From assembly GCA_963663495.1 (NCBI GenBank), contig OY760427.1, positions 4,464,001 to 4,528,000 of the forward strand: a stretch of DNA of 64,000 nucleotides, written 5' to 3'. Numbering within the stretch: position 1 is the stretch's first letter; each line of letters starts with the position of its first letter. The stretch comes from G963663495 sp963663495 (GTDB lineage: Bacteria; Bacteroidota; Rhodothermia; Rhodothermales; Bin80). Of the stretch, positions 37,879 through 48,682 are shown piece by piece. The notes beneath the pieces are model-generated. The model had not been told where the DNA came from and searched no databases. It saw nothing but the letters and a program-made list of their open reading frames with translations. Made by a program: the position numbers and the translations under genes.

Positions 37879-38130
37879 ATGTGGGTGCAGCATCAGATAC
37901 TTACCACGCTTCGCGGCGCAGAACCGACCTTGCAGCGTATTCTGGAGGTACACGGTGACAAGAGTCGCACCGCAGTCAGTCGCATTGTTTGCGAGCAATA
38001 CCGCTTTATGGATGCTCGCGGGCGGCCGCAGTGGGCCGGATGCTTGAAAGCGCTACGTACGCTGGAGGCAGAGAACAAGATTGTACTGCCTGTTTCGCAG
38101 CGGACTGGTCGGATTGCCGGGCCGCGTTTG
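37879..38130 (+). pseudogene. IS-B transposase, N-terminal part
   Basis: 84 residues of the DruA-type N-terminus (MWVQHQILTTLRGAEPTLQR, HGDKSRTAVSRIVCEQYRFM, CLKALRTLEAENKIVLP), homologous to the start of the IS-C protein. It stops at IS256-B. The codons CCG CGT TTG (38122-38130) are the target duplication; the frame resumes at 44171. Confidence 0.9.
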
Positions 38131-38153
38131 GCATGGTGCCAGATTTAGTTGGT

Positions 38154-39497
38154 CTATTTTTTCAAGACCGGCTTAGGAGTGGGCCCAAGATACGGTTTCG
38201 GCACACATTTTAGCAGGGCTTTTTGGAGCTTCGGAAGGTGTTTTGCGCAGCCAAGCTTACATAATCGGGGTTCGGTTTCCAGCATAGCCATTGCTACCCA
38301 TCGGTGACGTTGATCTGAGTTTACCCAACGTCTGATCCGCCGCGTTCGATTAGCCAGCTGGCCGTTGACATTCTCAATGATGTTGGTGGTTAGCAGACTG
38401 CATCCGACCGTATCCGCCACACCCAGCCTGTGCAGTGTCAGCGTCTCTTCCATGCCCTCTTCCAGGCTACGTGCGGCCGCTTCCTCCCCTTGTTCCTCCA
38501 AGTCATCCCGTAGGGTCTCAAGCCCCGCTTTTGCGTCGTCGTACGTGTCTTCACGATACGCCTCCTGCATCTTCCGACGCACCTTGGGCGCATCCTCCTT
38601 TTTCGTGAGCTTGCTCACCACATTCTCCCGCTTGTGCCAGGTACAACGCTGCACCTGCGTGTAGTCGCCGAAAACATCCTTTACCGCCTTGTAAAGCCCC
38701 TTCGCTCCATCCACAACGCACAGCAGGCCCTGGTCATAGCACAGGCCGCGATTGATCAGGCCTTCCAACAAACCTGCAATCGCCTCCGCATTCTCCGTGG
38801 TCGTCTCCACCATGCCCAAGATCTCCTTCTTTCCGTCTGCCGTAATGCCCATACACAGCACGATCTGGCACTCCTGCAAGTACTTGCCATCTATCAGCAG
38901 CGTCACATAGGTTTCCGAAGACAGATCGCGTTCTTCGAACTTCTTGAGGGCCTCCGCACTCTTCTTCCTGAAAGTGCGACTGACCGAGGAAGCGCTCAAT
39001 CCATAACTGTCCGCAAACGCGCTGACCACACGGTGATAATCCCGCTGGCTGATCCCAAGAAGAATGTTTTCCGTCAGATTGTTCTCCTCTTCAACCGATG
39101 CATTGCGTAGCTCACAATAGGTCTCCAGAGGACGCTCCTTGCCCTCTTTCTTATCCCGTACGCGCTGCACCCGGATCTTCAGGCGTTTCCCCATGATCCT
39201 GATTGAACCCGGATTGGTCCCCCATCTCTCGTAACGTCCGTCGTGCACATCGTCTCTCGCGTAGCGCTTGCCACAGAGCGACTCTACCTCCTCTTCCATG
39301 ACCAATTTAGCCAACAGCTCCTCAATGCTACCGCTGCATCGCAAGAGTGCCATCTTGGTCTCCCGATCTTGATCAATTATATCCCGGAAGTGCTTCACTC
39401 GCTTCCTGGCCTTGGTTGAGGGCTTGGTTGTTGTCTCACATGCTTGCATAACGATGGGTGTGTTAGGGTGTTGGATGATTAGGGCTCCAAGTAGCAT
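38154..39497 (-). CDS. IS256/Mutator-family transposase
   Basis: Up to 447 aa; the start at 39449 (MQACETTTKPSTKARKRV) is as likely as 39497. DNA-binding part SLCGKRYARDDVHDGRYERW and GSIRIMGKRLKIRVQRVRD; catalytic sites LLIDGKYLQE, CVVDGAKGLYK and TTNIIENVNG with all three acidic residues; RCTWHKRENVV motif. Homologous to 17273-18511 but clearly diverged. Its stop is only about 20 bp from the element end. Intact. Confidence 0.92.
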   Translation of the reverse strand: MLLGALIIQHPNTPIVMQACETTTKPSTKARKRVKHFRDIIDQDRETKMALLRCSGSIEELLAKLVMEEEVESLCGKRYARDDVHDGRYERWGTNPGSIRIMGKRLKIRVQRVRDKKEGKERPLETYCELRNASVEEENNLTENILLGISQRDYHRVVSAFADSYGLSASSVSRTFRKKSAEALKKFEERDLSSETYVTLLIDGKYLQECQIVLCMGITADGKKEILGMVETTTENAEAIAGLLEGLINRGLCYDQGLLCVVDGAKGLYKAVKDVFGDYTQVQRCTWHKRENVVSKLTKKEDAPKVRRKMQEAYREDTYDDAKAGLETLRDDLEEQGEEAAARSLEEGMEETLTLHRLGVADTVGCSLLTTNIIENVNGQLANRTRRIRRWVNSDQRHRWVAMAMLETEPRLCKLGCAKHLPKLQKALLKCVPKPYLGPTPKPVLKK

Positions 39498-39499
39498 AA

Positions 39500-42400
39500 T
39501 GCAGAGCCCCCAGATGGTTCAATAGTAAGGATTTCCAACGACGAGGATGACTTTGTTGATGCCTGCGGCAGGAAACCGGGCCTTTGAGAGAGGTTATAGC
39601 AGCTCCACGGGCTGCTGTGCGGCAACAAGTCGGCTGTTTGTACAAAAACAGCGGTGTTATGCCATTCCGTGCAGGTTACAAATATTGAATACTTTATGCA
39701 CCGTTTTCCGTGCACGCAATAACCTACACGCGCGATGTATGGTGTCGTCGGCGTTTTGGTGGCAGATATGGGCGCGTTTCTGCACGCGAACGGCTTCGTT
39801 GAGCCCTTTTGCGTGCGCTGGCATCGCTATAGCGGCTTAAAGCGTACGATCTGGAGGCATTGTAGCCTGCCATGCGTGTGATTAGCTCCGAAAACGTGCC
39901 AATCTTTTCAACCGTGGCACGGTGCGCCCGGATATCGTGCTCATAGTAGTATTGCACGGCCACATTCTTGTTCTGGCAAGCATGGATCAATCGTACGCGT
40001 TCCAATAGTGCTGTTAGCCAGCTCGGCAGCTCTTTAACACAGGGCAGTCTGCTTCCTTGATGGCCTTGGTCATCCCTCTGTGCACAGCAATTGGCATCCT
40101 TACAGGCCTGCACAAGGCCTTTTTCGCCCAATGGAGGTGCTTTCCGTTGCCGCTCCCGTGGTCTTATCCGCATGATTACCCGTCCAGAGACGTATTGCGC
40201 ACTCTGAAAGACGCTCGGCAGGCCGTTTGCAGGTGATTCCGGGCAGAAAAACGGGGATATCCGCGTTTTTTGTGTACTTGAAGCCTGATCTGCACACCGG
40301 GTGTGTCCGGCCGCAGCAGGAAACTGGGCCTGCGAGAGCGTTTATTGAGGTTCTACGGGCCGCTGTGCGGCGAAAAGCCAGCTGTTGGACCAAAAACAGC
40401 CTGCACGAGCCCCTTTTTGGCCCAACGGAGGCGCTCTCCGTTGCCGCTCCCGTGGTCTTATCCGCATAATTACCCGTCCAGAGACGTATTGCGCGCTCTG
40501 AAAGGCGCTCGGCAGGCCGTTTACCGGTGATTCCGGAACGGGGATATCCGTGTTTATTGTGCACTTGAAGCCTGATCTGCATACCGGGTGTGTCCGGCCG
40601 CAGCAGGAAACCGGGCCTTTGAGAGAGGTTATAGCGACTCCACGGGCTGCTGTGCGGCAATAAGTCGGCTGTTTGTACAAAAACAGCGGTGTTATGCCAT
40701 TCCGTGCAGGTTACAAATATTGAATACTTTATGCACCGTTTTCCGTGCACGCAATAACCTACACGCGTGATGTATGGTGTCGTCGGCGTTTTGGTGGCAG
40801 ATATGGACGCGTTTCTGCACGCGAACGGCTTCGTTGAGCCCTTTTGCGTGCGCTGGCATCGCTATAGCGGCTTAAAGCGTACGATCTGGAGTCATTGTAG
40901 CCTGCCATGCGTGTGATTAGCTCCGAAAACGTGCCAATCTTTTCAACCGTGGCACGGTGCGCCCGGATATCGTGCTCACAGTAGTATTGCACGGCCACAT
41001 TCTTGTTCTGGCAAGCATGGATCAATCGTACGCGTTCCAATAGTGCTGTTAGCCAGCTCGGCAGCTCTTTAACGCAGGGCAGTCTGCTTCCTTGATGGCC
41101 TTGGTCATCCCTCTGTGCACAGCAATTGGCATCCTTACAGGCCTTGTGCGAGGCCCTTTTGGCCCAATGGAGGCGCTTCCTGTTGCCGCTCCCGCGGTAT
41201 TATCCGCATAGTTACCCGTCTGGAGACGTTTTGCACGCTCTGCAAAGTGCTCTGCAAGGCCGTTTACAAGTGATTCCGGGCAGAAAAACTGGGATATTCG
41301 CGTTTATTGTGCACTTGAAGCCGGATCTGCATACCGGGTGGGTCCTGCTGCAGCAGGAAACCGGGCCTTTGAGAGAGGTTATAGCGACTCCACGGGCTGC
41401 TGTGCGGCAACAAGTCGGCTGTTTGTACAAAAACAGCGGTGTTATGCCATTCCGTGCAGGTTACAAATATTGAATACTTTATGCACCGTTTTCCGTGCAC
41501 GCAATAACCTACACGCGCGATGTATGGTGTCGTCGGCGTTTTGGTGGCGGATATGGGCGCGTTTCTGCACGCGAACGGCTTCGTTGAGCCCTTCTGCGTG
41601 CGCTGGCATCGCTATAGCGGCTTAAAGCGTACGATCTGGAGGCATTGTAGCCTGCCATGCGTGTGATTAGCTCCGAAAACGTGCCAATCTTTTCAACCGT
41701 GGCACGGTGCGCCCGGATATCGTGCTCATAGTAGTATTGCACGGCCACATTCTTGTTCTGGCAAGCATGGATCAATCGTACGCGTTCCAATAGTGCTGTT
41801 AGCCAGCTCGGCAGCTCTTTAACACAGGGCAGTCTGCTTCCTTGATGGCCTTGGTCATCCCTCTGTGCACAGCAATTGGCATCCTTACAGGCCTGCACAA
41901 GGCCTTTTTGGCCCAATGGAGGTGCTTTCCGTTGCCGCTCCCGTGGTCTTATCCGCATGATTACCCGTCCAGAGACGTATTGCGCACTCTGAAAGACGCT
42001 CGGCAGGCCGTTTACAGGTGATTCCGGGCAGAAAAACGGGGATATCCGCGTTTTTTGTGTACTTGAAGCCTGATCTGCACACCGGGTGTGTCCGGCCGCA
42101 GCAGGAAACTGGGCCTGCGAGAGCGTTTATTGAGGTTCTACGGGCCGCTGTGCGGCGAAAAGCTAGCTGTTGGACCAAAAACAGCCTGCACGAGCCCCTT
42201 TTTGGCCCAACGGAGGCGCTCTCCGTTGCCGCTCCCGGTCTTATCCGCATAATTACCCGTCCAGAGACGTATTGCGCGCTCTGAAAGGCGCTCGGCAGGC
42301 CGTTTACCGGTGATTCCGGAACGGGGATATCCGTGTTTGTTGTGCACTTGAAGCCTGATCTGCATACCGGGTGTGTCCGGCCGCAGCAGGAAACCGGGCC

Positions 42401-42990
42401 TGCGAGAGCGTTTATTGAGGTTCCACGGGCCGCTGTGCGGCGAAAAGCCAGCTGTTGGACCAAAAACAGCCTGCACGAGCCCCTTTTTGGCCCAACGGAG
42501 GCGCTCTCCGTTGCCGCTCCCGTGGTCTTATCCGCATAATTACCCGTCCAGAGACGTATTGCGCGCTCTGAAAAGCGCTCGGCAGGCCGTTTACGGGCGA
42601 TTCCGGGCAGAAAAACGGGGATATCCGCGTTTTTTGTGTACTTGAAGCCTGATCTGCACACCGGGTGTGTCCGGCCGCAGCAGGAAACCGGGCCTGCGAG
42701 AGCGTTTATTGAGGTTCCACGGGCCACTGTGCGGCGAAAAGCCAGCTGTTTGTACAAAAACAGCCTGCACGAGCCCCTTTTTGGCCCAATGGAGGCGCTC
42801 CCCGTTGCCACTCCCGCGGTCTTATCCGCATAATCACCCGTCCGGAGACGTACTGCGCGCTCTAAAAGTACTCTACAGCCCGTTTGCGGGTGATTCCAGG
42901 CAGAAAATCGGGAAGGCAGCGCTTTTGTGTACCAGGGGAAGAGTGTCGAAGTACCCTCGCTGCTGTAAAAGCCCCTCCCATTCGGTATTC
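39500..42990 (-). repeat. Mosaic tandem repeat array inside IS256-B
   Basis: 3.5 kb made of two unit types. A long unit of about 460 bp occurs three times (about 39649-40110, 40683-41143, 41435-41896). A short unit of about 290 bp, recognised by GTGTGTCCGGCCGCAGCAGG, occurs at about 40289, 40571, 42069, 42352 and 42648, with a variant at 41320. Units are nearly identical but differ by 2- and 8-bp indels, which argues against coding. Hairpins recur (CAGCTGTTT GTAC AAAAACAGC; TGCACCGTTTTCCGTGCA). Each long unit contains a minus-strand copy of the 97-bp motif shared with IS256-A. Confidence 0.85.
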
Positions 42991-42997
42991 GTATCTC

Positions 42998-44065
42998 TCA
43001 TGCCTGCTGCTCGGACACCTCATCAGCAAACAATGCCGACCGCATCGGTAATAACTTCGACGCATGCTCCAGTCTGCGCATGCGTGATTCCATCTCCAAC
43101 AGCAACAGCGCCAACTGCGCCCGTCGCTCCTGTGGCGGATACCAGTGACGAAGGCCGCGCAACTGCTTGACCAGCCTGTGCGAGGTATGCATCAAACAAC
43201 GGGTGCTCCTAAGACTCGGACTCAGCATCTCGTACAAGCCCGTACCATGCAGCGTCAGTGTCCGGTCCAGATCCTGCAGCAGCCATTGCGCCGCAGATCG
43301 GTTGCACCGTTGTAACTCGGCATGGATCCGCATCAGGGAACTGTGGGCCTCCTGTCGGTCCGGTAATTGATAAGCACGCGAGATGGCGCCCTTTACACGG
43401 CGTTGATCCTCATCGGCAAGATAGCTGACTACACGCTCGCGCTTGGCCATCTGGCAATGCTGCAGGCATACATGCATGCCCAAGCTCTGACCAAGAACTC
43501 GTGTTAGCCCCGCCTGTCCAGATGTGATGCAAAGCAGGCCCCGATCCACACACAAACCGCGCTCGCACAACCCTTGTAGCAGCTGCCGCACCGCCCCGGT
43601 ATCCTGCACCGTGGACTCTGTAAATCCCAGCATATGCCGATACCCCTCTGCGGTAACGGCCATGCAAAGCAACAATGAACGACCGTACACCGATGTGGCA
43701 TCCATCCACAGAGCCACGTAATCTTCCCCGCCTATGTGCCGACTCTCAAAGACCTCCAAGGCCTGGTTGCGCACCTCCCGCAAATAGGCATTATCCTGAC
43801 CACCACCACCTTGTAACGAGGCCTCCTTCGCCTCCAGAACACGGGACGACTCCTCTGTTTGCGTCTTGCCGTCCGTAGGGGATGATGGAACCGCATTCAC
43901 ACCCGGGCTGGCCGACTCCTCTTGTTGCACATCCGACTCCAGACTGCATGTCAGGCGTTGTGCAAGCTCGGTGCATTGTCGCAGGAGAAAATATCGCAGC
44001 GACCGACCGGATTGACCCGCGTCGCGAAGCATCTGATCAAGCTCCGAAAGATCATCTGAAGGCAT
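42998..44065 (-). CDS. Catalytically incomplete IS256-transposase paralogue (accessory protein)
   Basis: 355 aa, homologous over its whole length to 16208-17269 (MPSDDLSELDQMLRDAGQSG against SLSDDLSQLIQGLRHAGASG). The first catalytic Asp is retained (LWMDATSVYG, residue 122). The second site reads LLCITSGQAGL where transposases have LLCVVDGAKGL, and the Glu site reads SLRSTRCLMHTSHRL where they have TTNIIENVNGQL. The CLQHCQMAKRERVVSYL motif is kept. The ORF is intact and uninterrupted despite these losses, as in the other element, which points to a selected non-catalytic role. It is the promoter-proximal gene, about 95 bp from the element end. Confidence 0.85.
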   Translation of the reverse strand: MPSDDLSELDQMLRDAGQSGRSLRYFLLRQCTELAQRLTCSLESDVQQEESASPGVNAVPSSPTDGKTQTEESSRVLEAKEASLQGGGGQDNAYLREVRNQALEVFESRHIGGEDYVALWMDATSVYGRSLLLCMAVTAEGYRHMLGFTESTVQDTGAVRQLLQGLCERGLCVDRGLLCITSGQAGLTRVLGQSLGMHVCLQHCQMAKRERVVSYLADEDQRRVKGAISRAYQLPDRQEAHSSLMRIHAELQRCNRSAAQWLLQDLDRTLTLHGTGLYEMLSPSLRSTRCLMHTSHRLVKQLRGLRHWYPPQERRAQLALLLLEMESRMRRLEHASKLLPMRSALFADEVSEQQA

Positions 44066-44170
44066 CTTGGAAGAAAATAATTGGCTCGTGTAAAAGGCTC
44101 CGAATACTCCTAAACATTCGCGACCCTCGTTTTATAAGCCAACTACTTCTGGCACCATGCCCCGCGTTTG

Positions 44171-46294
44171 TTGGAAGCTCCGGTGGAGGCGCCGGTGGAT
44201 GTACCGGATACGGTGGGTGAGGTCGAAGATCTTGAGGTCGTGCTGGTCTCCGACCGCGATGCTACCACGATCTGGAATACGCTGATGACCAAGGAGCATC
44301 CCCGCGGTTTGAAGACCCTTGTGGGGGCCCAGGTGCGATACGTGTTTCAGAGTGCGCACGGAATACTGGGCGCCATCGGGTTTTCGGCAGCGGCGTTGTA
44401 TCTGAAACCTCGGGATACATGGATGGCGTGGAGTGATGAGCAGCGGGATCGGGAGCTGTATCGTGTGGTGGGGCTGAGCCGCTTCCTGATTCGTCCCACG
44501 GTGCAATGCAAGAATCTGGCCAGTCATCTGTTGGGACGGGTACTGCGGCGATTGCCGGACGACTTCCGTGCGCGATATGGCTATACGCCCTTTCTGGTGG
44601 AAACATTTGTGGGCCCGGATCAGGAGGGTACGTGTTTCAAGGCGGCAGGCTTCCTTCGTTTGGGGATGACCATGGGCAGGGGGCGGCATGCCCTCACGCA
44701 TGAATGCAAGCAAACGCAGAAGAAGATATTCGTTAGGGAGATTGATGGAGACTGGCGCAAGAAGCTGGGTGTACCGGAGGTGGAGCTGCATCCGCGGTTG
44801 GAAGTGGGTGAGGGGCTTGATGGTGACGGGTGGGCGGAGCAGGAGTTTTGTGGTGCGCCATTGGGGGATAAGAGGCGCAGTGCTCGTTTGGTAAAGAGTG
44901 CAGCAATGTTGGGAGCGTCTATTGGTCGTCCACCGAGTGCAGCACCGAAGCGTGATGCGGCGGCGGTATCGGGGTATTATCGTTTTCTTGAGAAGGCGGA
45001 TCGGTATGGGAACAATCCTGAGAGGATATTGGCGCCTCATCGACAGCGTACGATTGAGCGGATGCGTACGCAGGACACGGTGTTATGCGTGCAGGATGGT
45101 ACGGACATCAGCTTCAGTACGCGCCCGGAATGCGAGGGGTTGGAGGTTATAGGACGTAATCAGACGACAGCGGAGTCCAAGGGGGTGCATTTGCATGCGA
45201 CCATTGCATTGGGAGGTGACGGAGTGCCCCTGGGAGTGCTACGATGTGCGTATGAGAAGCCTAAGGGGGAGCATGCTGCCGGGACGCAGCAATGGATAGA
45301 GGGTCTTCATGATATTGAGGAGGCGGCGGAGACGCTGCCGCGCAAGACGCGGGTGATCTGTGTTATGGATCGTGAGGCGGACATCTTTGCGCTTTTTGCG
45401 GAGCGGGATGGGCTGCGGCGTACGGATGTAATAGTACGAGCCAAACACGACCGGAATCTGGGCAAGAAGAAGGCACGGTTATTCAAGGCGATGCGGAAGG
45501 GTCCGTCGGCAGGCATGATGCACCTGTCGGTGACACGCGTGAGCCGTCGTGCGAAGTCGGGGCGTGTGACGAATGAGGGTCGGCCGGCCCGTAATGCGCT
45601 TATGGAGGTGCGCTATAGGAAGGTAATCCTCCCCCCTACCAAGAAGAAAAAGAAGCAGGAGGTGGTGCAGGATACCGAAGCCCCTGATTCTTCCGAAACA
45701 CCTGTACCTCCTACCGATAAGGACCCGCAGCGGGAGCCGGTGCAACTATGGGGGGTACATATTCGTGAGTCGGTTCCTCCCAAGAATGCGAAGCGGATTG
45801 AGTGGTACCTCTTGACCTCGTGCCCGGTGACATCGCTGGAGGAAGCGGAAGCGATCATTAACTACTACGGGCTGCGCTGGCGTGTAGAGGACACGTTTCG
45901 CGTGCTCAAGAGTGGTTGTAAGGTGGAGAAGTTGCGCATGCAAAAGGCATCGTTATTGCACAACGCTATCACCATCCACATGGTGACAGCGTGGCGCGTA
46001 CTACTGATGACGCTTCTGGGTCGTACCTCCCCAGAGATGGAGGCCGGGGTGATGTTCACCGATGTGGAACTGTCTGTGCTCCGCACATACTCGAAGCGTT
46101 ATGGTCTTTCGGATCCCACCAACTTGTTAGCGGCGGTGCTGTTGGTGGCTATAATGGGCGGTTATGCGCCGCGGAAGAATCGTCAACCAGGTCACACTGT
46201 GCTGTGGCGCGGATACAGCAGTCTGCAAATCCGGGCAAGTCATCAGGAGGATTTGGCCGCAACAGGTCAACTGGTGGTGCGTCCTCCTCCATAG
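44171..46294 (+). pseudogene. IS-B transposase, main part (N-terminus displaced by IS256-B)
   Basis: Joins 37879-38130 in frame (GPRL then LEAPVEAPVDVPD). The DUF4338/DruA-type domain is clear (VGAQVRYVFQS, ILGAIGFSAAALYLKPRDTW, WMAWSDEQRD, LASHLLGRVLRRLPDDFRARY, YGYTPFLVETFVG), then the Tn5-like part: WAEQEFCGAPLGDKRRSARL, VQDGTDISFS, CVMDREADIF and YYGLRWRVEDTFRVLKSGCK. The whole protein would be about 790 aa. It has an extra insert TKKKKKQEVVQDTEAPDSSE before the REPVQLWGVHIRE strand. The separated 5' end and promoter make expression doubtful. Confidence 0.9.
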
Positions 46295-46610
46295 GATAGG
46301 TCTGTGCTTACCTCCTGATTTTCTCTGCCTAAGGCTCGTGCTATCAGCACGAGGGGCCATGTCATTGATTTTGCGGCGATCAGCGAATCGCGGTAACCGC
46401 ATTGTTATGTCCGCCCGAGGAACGCGGCACATTGACACCGCTCTATGTGCCGATCCGCACAAGGAATTGCGCTCAGCCACCGATCTGTACCTCACCCTGT
46501 TACCCGGATCTGGTGCTGTTGCCCCACAAAACCACATAACAACGTGCTAACCGACCCAGTTGACACCCCCTTGTCAAGCTAGCTAATGTGGGCGGTAGGC
46601 AGCGCTACGC

Positions 46611-48444
46611 TCCCTACCTCCATGCTGGTCAATAGCATCCACTCCACCGGCAGCGCATCCCCCGGAGGCTCCACCTCCAACACATGCACCCCGTACATCA
46701 CCACCGGCTCCTGCTCGTTCTTCGGATCCGGCAACAAGAACCTCCCGTAGCGTACCTCCGCATTGACCATCCGGTAACTGCGACCCTTCCGTGCCTGCTT
46801 GCGCGCCTGCTTCTTGCGCGCCGTCACCCGATTTATCTCTATCTCCACATTCCCCGGAGCCTTACCACTGCGCATTACCGCAAACAGCTTGCGATCATCC
46901 AACAGCTTGCGATCATGCTTCGCTCGTATCAATACCTCCGCCTTACCCTGTCTGCGCTGCTCGGCAAACATAGCAAAGCTGTCCGCCTCCCGGTCCGCAA
47001 CACAGATCACCTGCGTCTCGCCGGACAGCTCCTCCGCCGCCTCGCATATATCCTTGAACCCGTCTATCCACTGCTGCGTCCGCGGAGCATGCGGACCCTC
47101 CTCCGGATCCTTGAAGCTGCCACGCAACACCCCCAACGTCAATCCATCCTCCGTCACCACCAGCGTCGCATGCAACGGCAACCCCAGCGTCTTCGCCGTC
47201 GTCTGATTACTCCCTATTACCTCCAAATCCGTACACGCCGGCCGCGTACTGTACCGCAACTTCGTCGTGTCCTGGATGCATAACACGGTCTCCTGACTAC
47301 GCATGCGCTCTATCGTACGCCCACGATGCGGCGCCAATATGTTCTCCGGCGTTACCGCTTTGTCCTTCTTGCTCTCCAATAACCGGTAATGCCCCTTCAC
47401 CGCCGCGCGGTCCGCATCCGTATGCGCGGTAATGCTGTGGCCTATCACATCGGCCAACATGGACGTGCTCTTTACCAGTCGCACAGACAACCGCCTGTCT
47501 CCCAATGGCGCTCCGCCAAACTCCGTTTCGGCCCACTGCGCACTGTCAATCCCCTCGTGCGGATCCCTCACCGGACGCAACTCCTCCTCCGGTTCCCCCA
47601 AGGTCCCGCGCCATTCTTTGTCCAACTCGTATACATACAGCCCCTTGGGATCCTCTTCCTTTGCCTCCTTGTGCCGCTTTCCGCCTGCGGTATGGCCGAT
47701 CAATACAAAATTGTTCACCTCAAAACACGCTCCTTCCCCTTGGGGATCCACATACGTTTCGACAACCCAGGGACGGTAACAGTACCGTGCCTGAAAATCA
47801 TCCGCCAACCGTCTCAATACCTTACCCAGTACATGGCTGGCCAAATCCTGACACTGCCCCCGTATCAGAAAACGACTCAAACACACCACACGGTGCAAAT
47901 GCGCCTTGCGCTGCTCATCACTCCACGCCATCCAGTGCTCTCTGGGCGCCAGGCACAACGCCGCCGCCGAAAATCCCACCGCTCCCAGGTAACCATGGGC
48001 ACTGCCTATCAGATAGCGTACCTGCGCTCCCACAAATGTGGTCGTACGCCTCGGATGCTCAAAGTGCAGCAACGTGTTCCACACCATACGCTGCTCGTCC
48101 GTCTCAACCAACTCAATCGTCAACCCCCGGACACCGTGTACCGTGTCCGGTAACGCTATCGGATCCGGTACCCGCTCCTCGCGCCTACGCGGTTCCGCCT
48201 TAGCCGCATTACAATTCTCGGGCTTGGGCAACACCATCCTCCCCCGGGCCTCCAACTTCGATAAAGCCTGCGCACAGTTGCTCACCTGCGGTTCGCCCCG
48301 TGCATCAACAAACCCGAACTCTTCACAGACAGCGCGCGCTATCTGCGTGCGAAACCGCCAACGATCGTCGGCAAGAACCCTGTCCAAACGCTCTCCATTG
48401 CAGGGAGCGGTGAGCGTTCGTAAGACCTGACTTCGCTGAAGCAT
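46611..48444 (-). pseudogene. IS-A copy 2 transposase, N-terminal part
   Basis: Nearly identical to residues 1-610 of the 755-3064 protein, starting at 48444, and cut at GSVA by IS-B. It retains D392 and D484 but the catalytic Glu lies on the other fragment (37344-37819). Its promoter is as in copy 1. Confidence 0.93.
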
Positions 48445-48682
48445 GCCACAACATAAAAAACAAGTAGCAAAATGTCAAATACATGAAGTGGTAGGATGGC
48501 AGTGGAAGCGGCGCAGGAAGAGATCGCGTATCCGCACGAGAGGACGGCATTATTCACCTCAAGTCACACACCATACCTGTCAGGTCGAAATACCCGAGAT
48601 ATTCCGACAGCCATGCCAGCGAGAGTTGACCAGAACTGACGAACAATCGAACCGTGTTGGATGATTTATGGGGGAAGGGCAG

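Larger units (their letters stand above)
38131..44161 (-). mobile_element. IS256-B: 6.0-kb two-gene IS256-type element, innermost layer of the nest
   Basis: Ends GCATGGTGCCAGATTTAGTT (38131) and, inverted, GCATGGTGCCAGAAGTAGTT (from 44160). Flanking duplication CCGCGTTTG (38122-38130, 44162-44170), with one extra base on the right side as in IS256-A. In transcription order (minus): accessory paralogue (44065-42998), 3.5 kb of repeats, transposase (39497-38154). Gene order therefore differs from IS256-A, where the two genes are adjacent and the repeats follow them. Confidence 0.9.
37820..46602 (+). mobile_element. IS-B: DruA/Tn5-type IS, interrupted by IS256-B
   Basis: Ends CTGCCTACCCATTAATATTG (37820) and, inverted, CTGCCTACCGCCCACATTAG (46602). 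Inserted in the IS-A copy 2 transposase gene with 8-bp duplication CGCTACGC. Without its insert, IS-B is about 2.74 kb. It is split by IS256-B after codon 84 of its transposase. The right 300 bp after the stop (46295-46602) hold no gene. Confidence 0.9.
36832..48682 (-). mobile_element. IS-A copy 2, interrupted by IS-B
   Basis: Left part 36832-37819 and right part 46611-48682 together give 3060 bp, nearly identical to 517-3572, with the same CTGCCCTGTACC and CTGCCCTTCCCC ends. It is inserted in IS-C (duplication GGCAAGCT) and itself split by IS-B (duplication CGCTACGC at 37812-37819 and 46603-46610). Confidence 0.92.

Noticed and set aside
40289..42700. CRISPR array
   Set aside because: Repeat units are about 290-460 bp and contiguous, not 25-40 bp repeats with unique spacers, and no cas genes are present.
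41885..42811. 308-aa repetitive reading frame on the minus strand (and 149-aa relatives at 39724-40173 and 41509-41958)
   Set aside because: They lie in the tandem repeat array. Units differ by 2- and 8-bp indels that change frame, and differences between copies are mostly non-synonymous, so they are open by chance.
44132..45040. Long frames antisense to the DruA-type transposases (for example 302 aa here, 254 aa at 1046-1810 and 47389-48153)
   Set aside because: They recur wherever the transposase occurs, have Arg/Leu/Gln/His-rich composition and no start signals.
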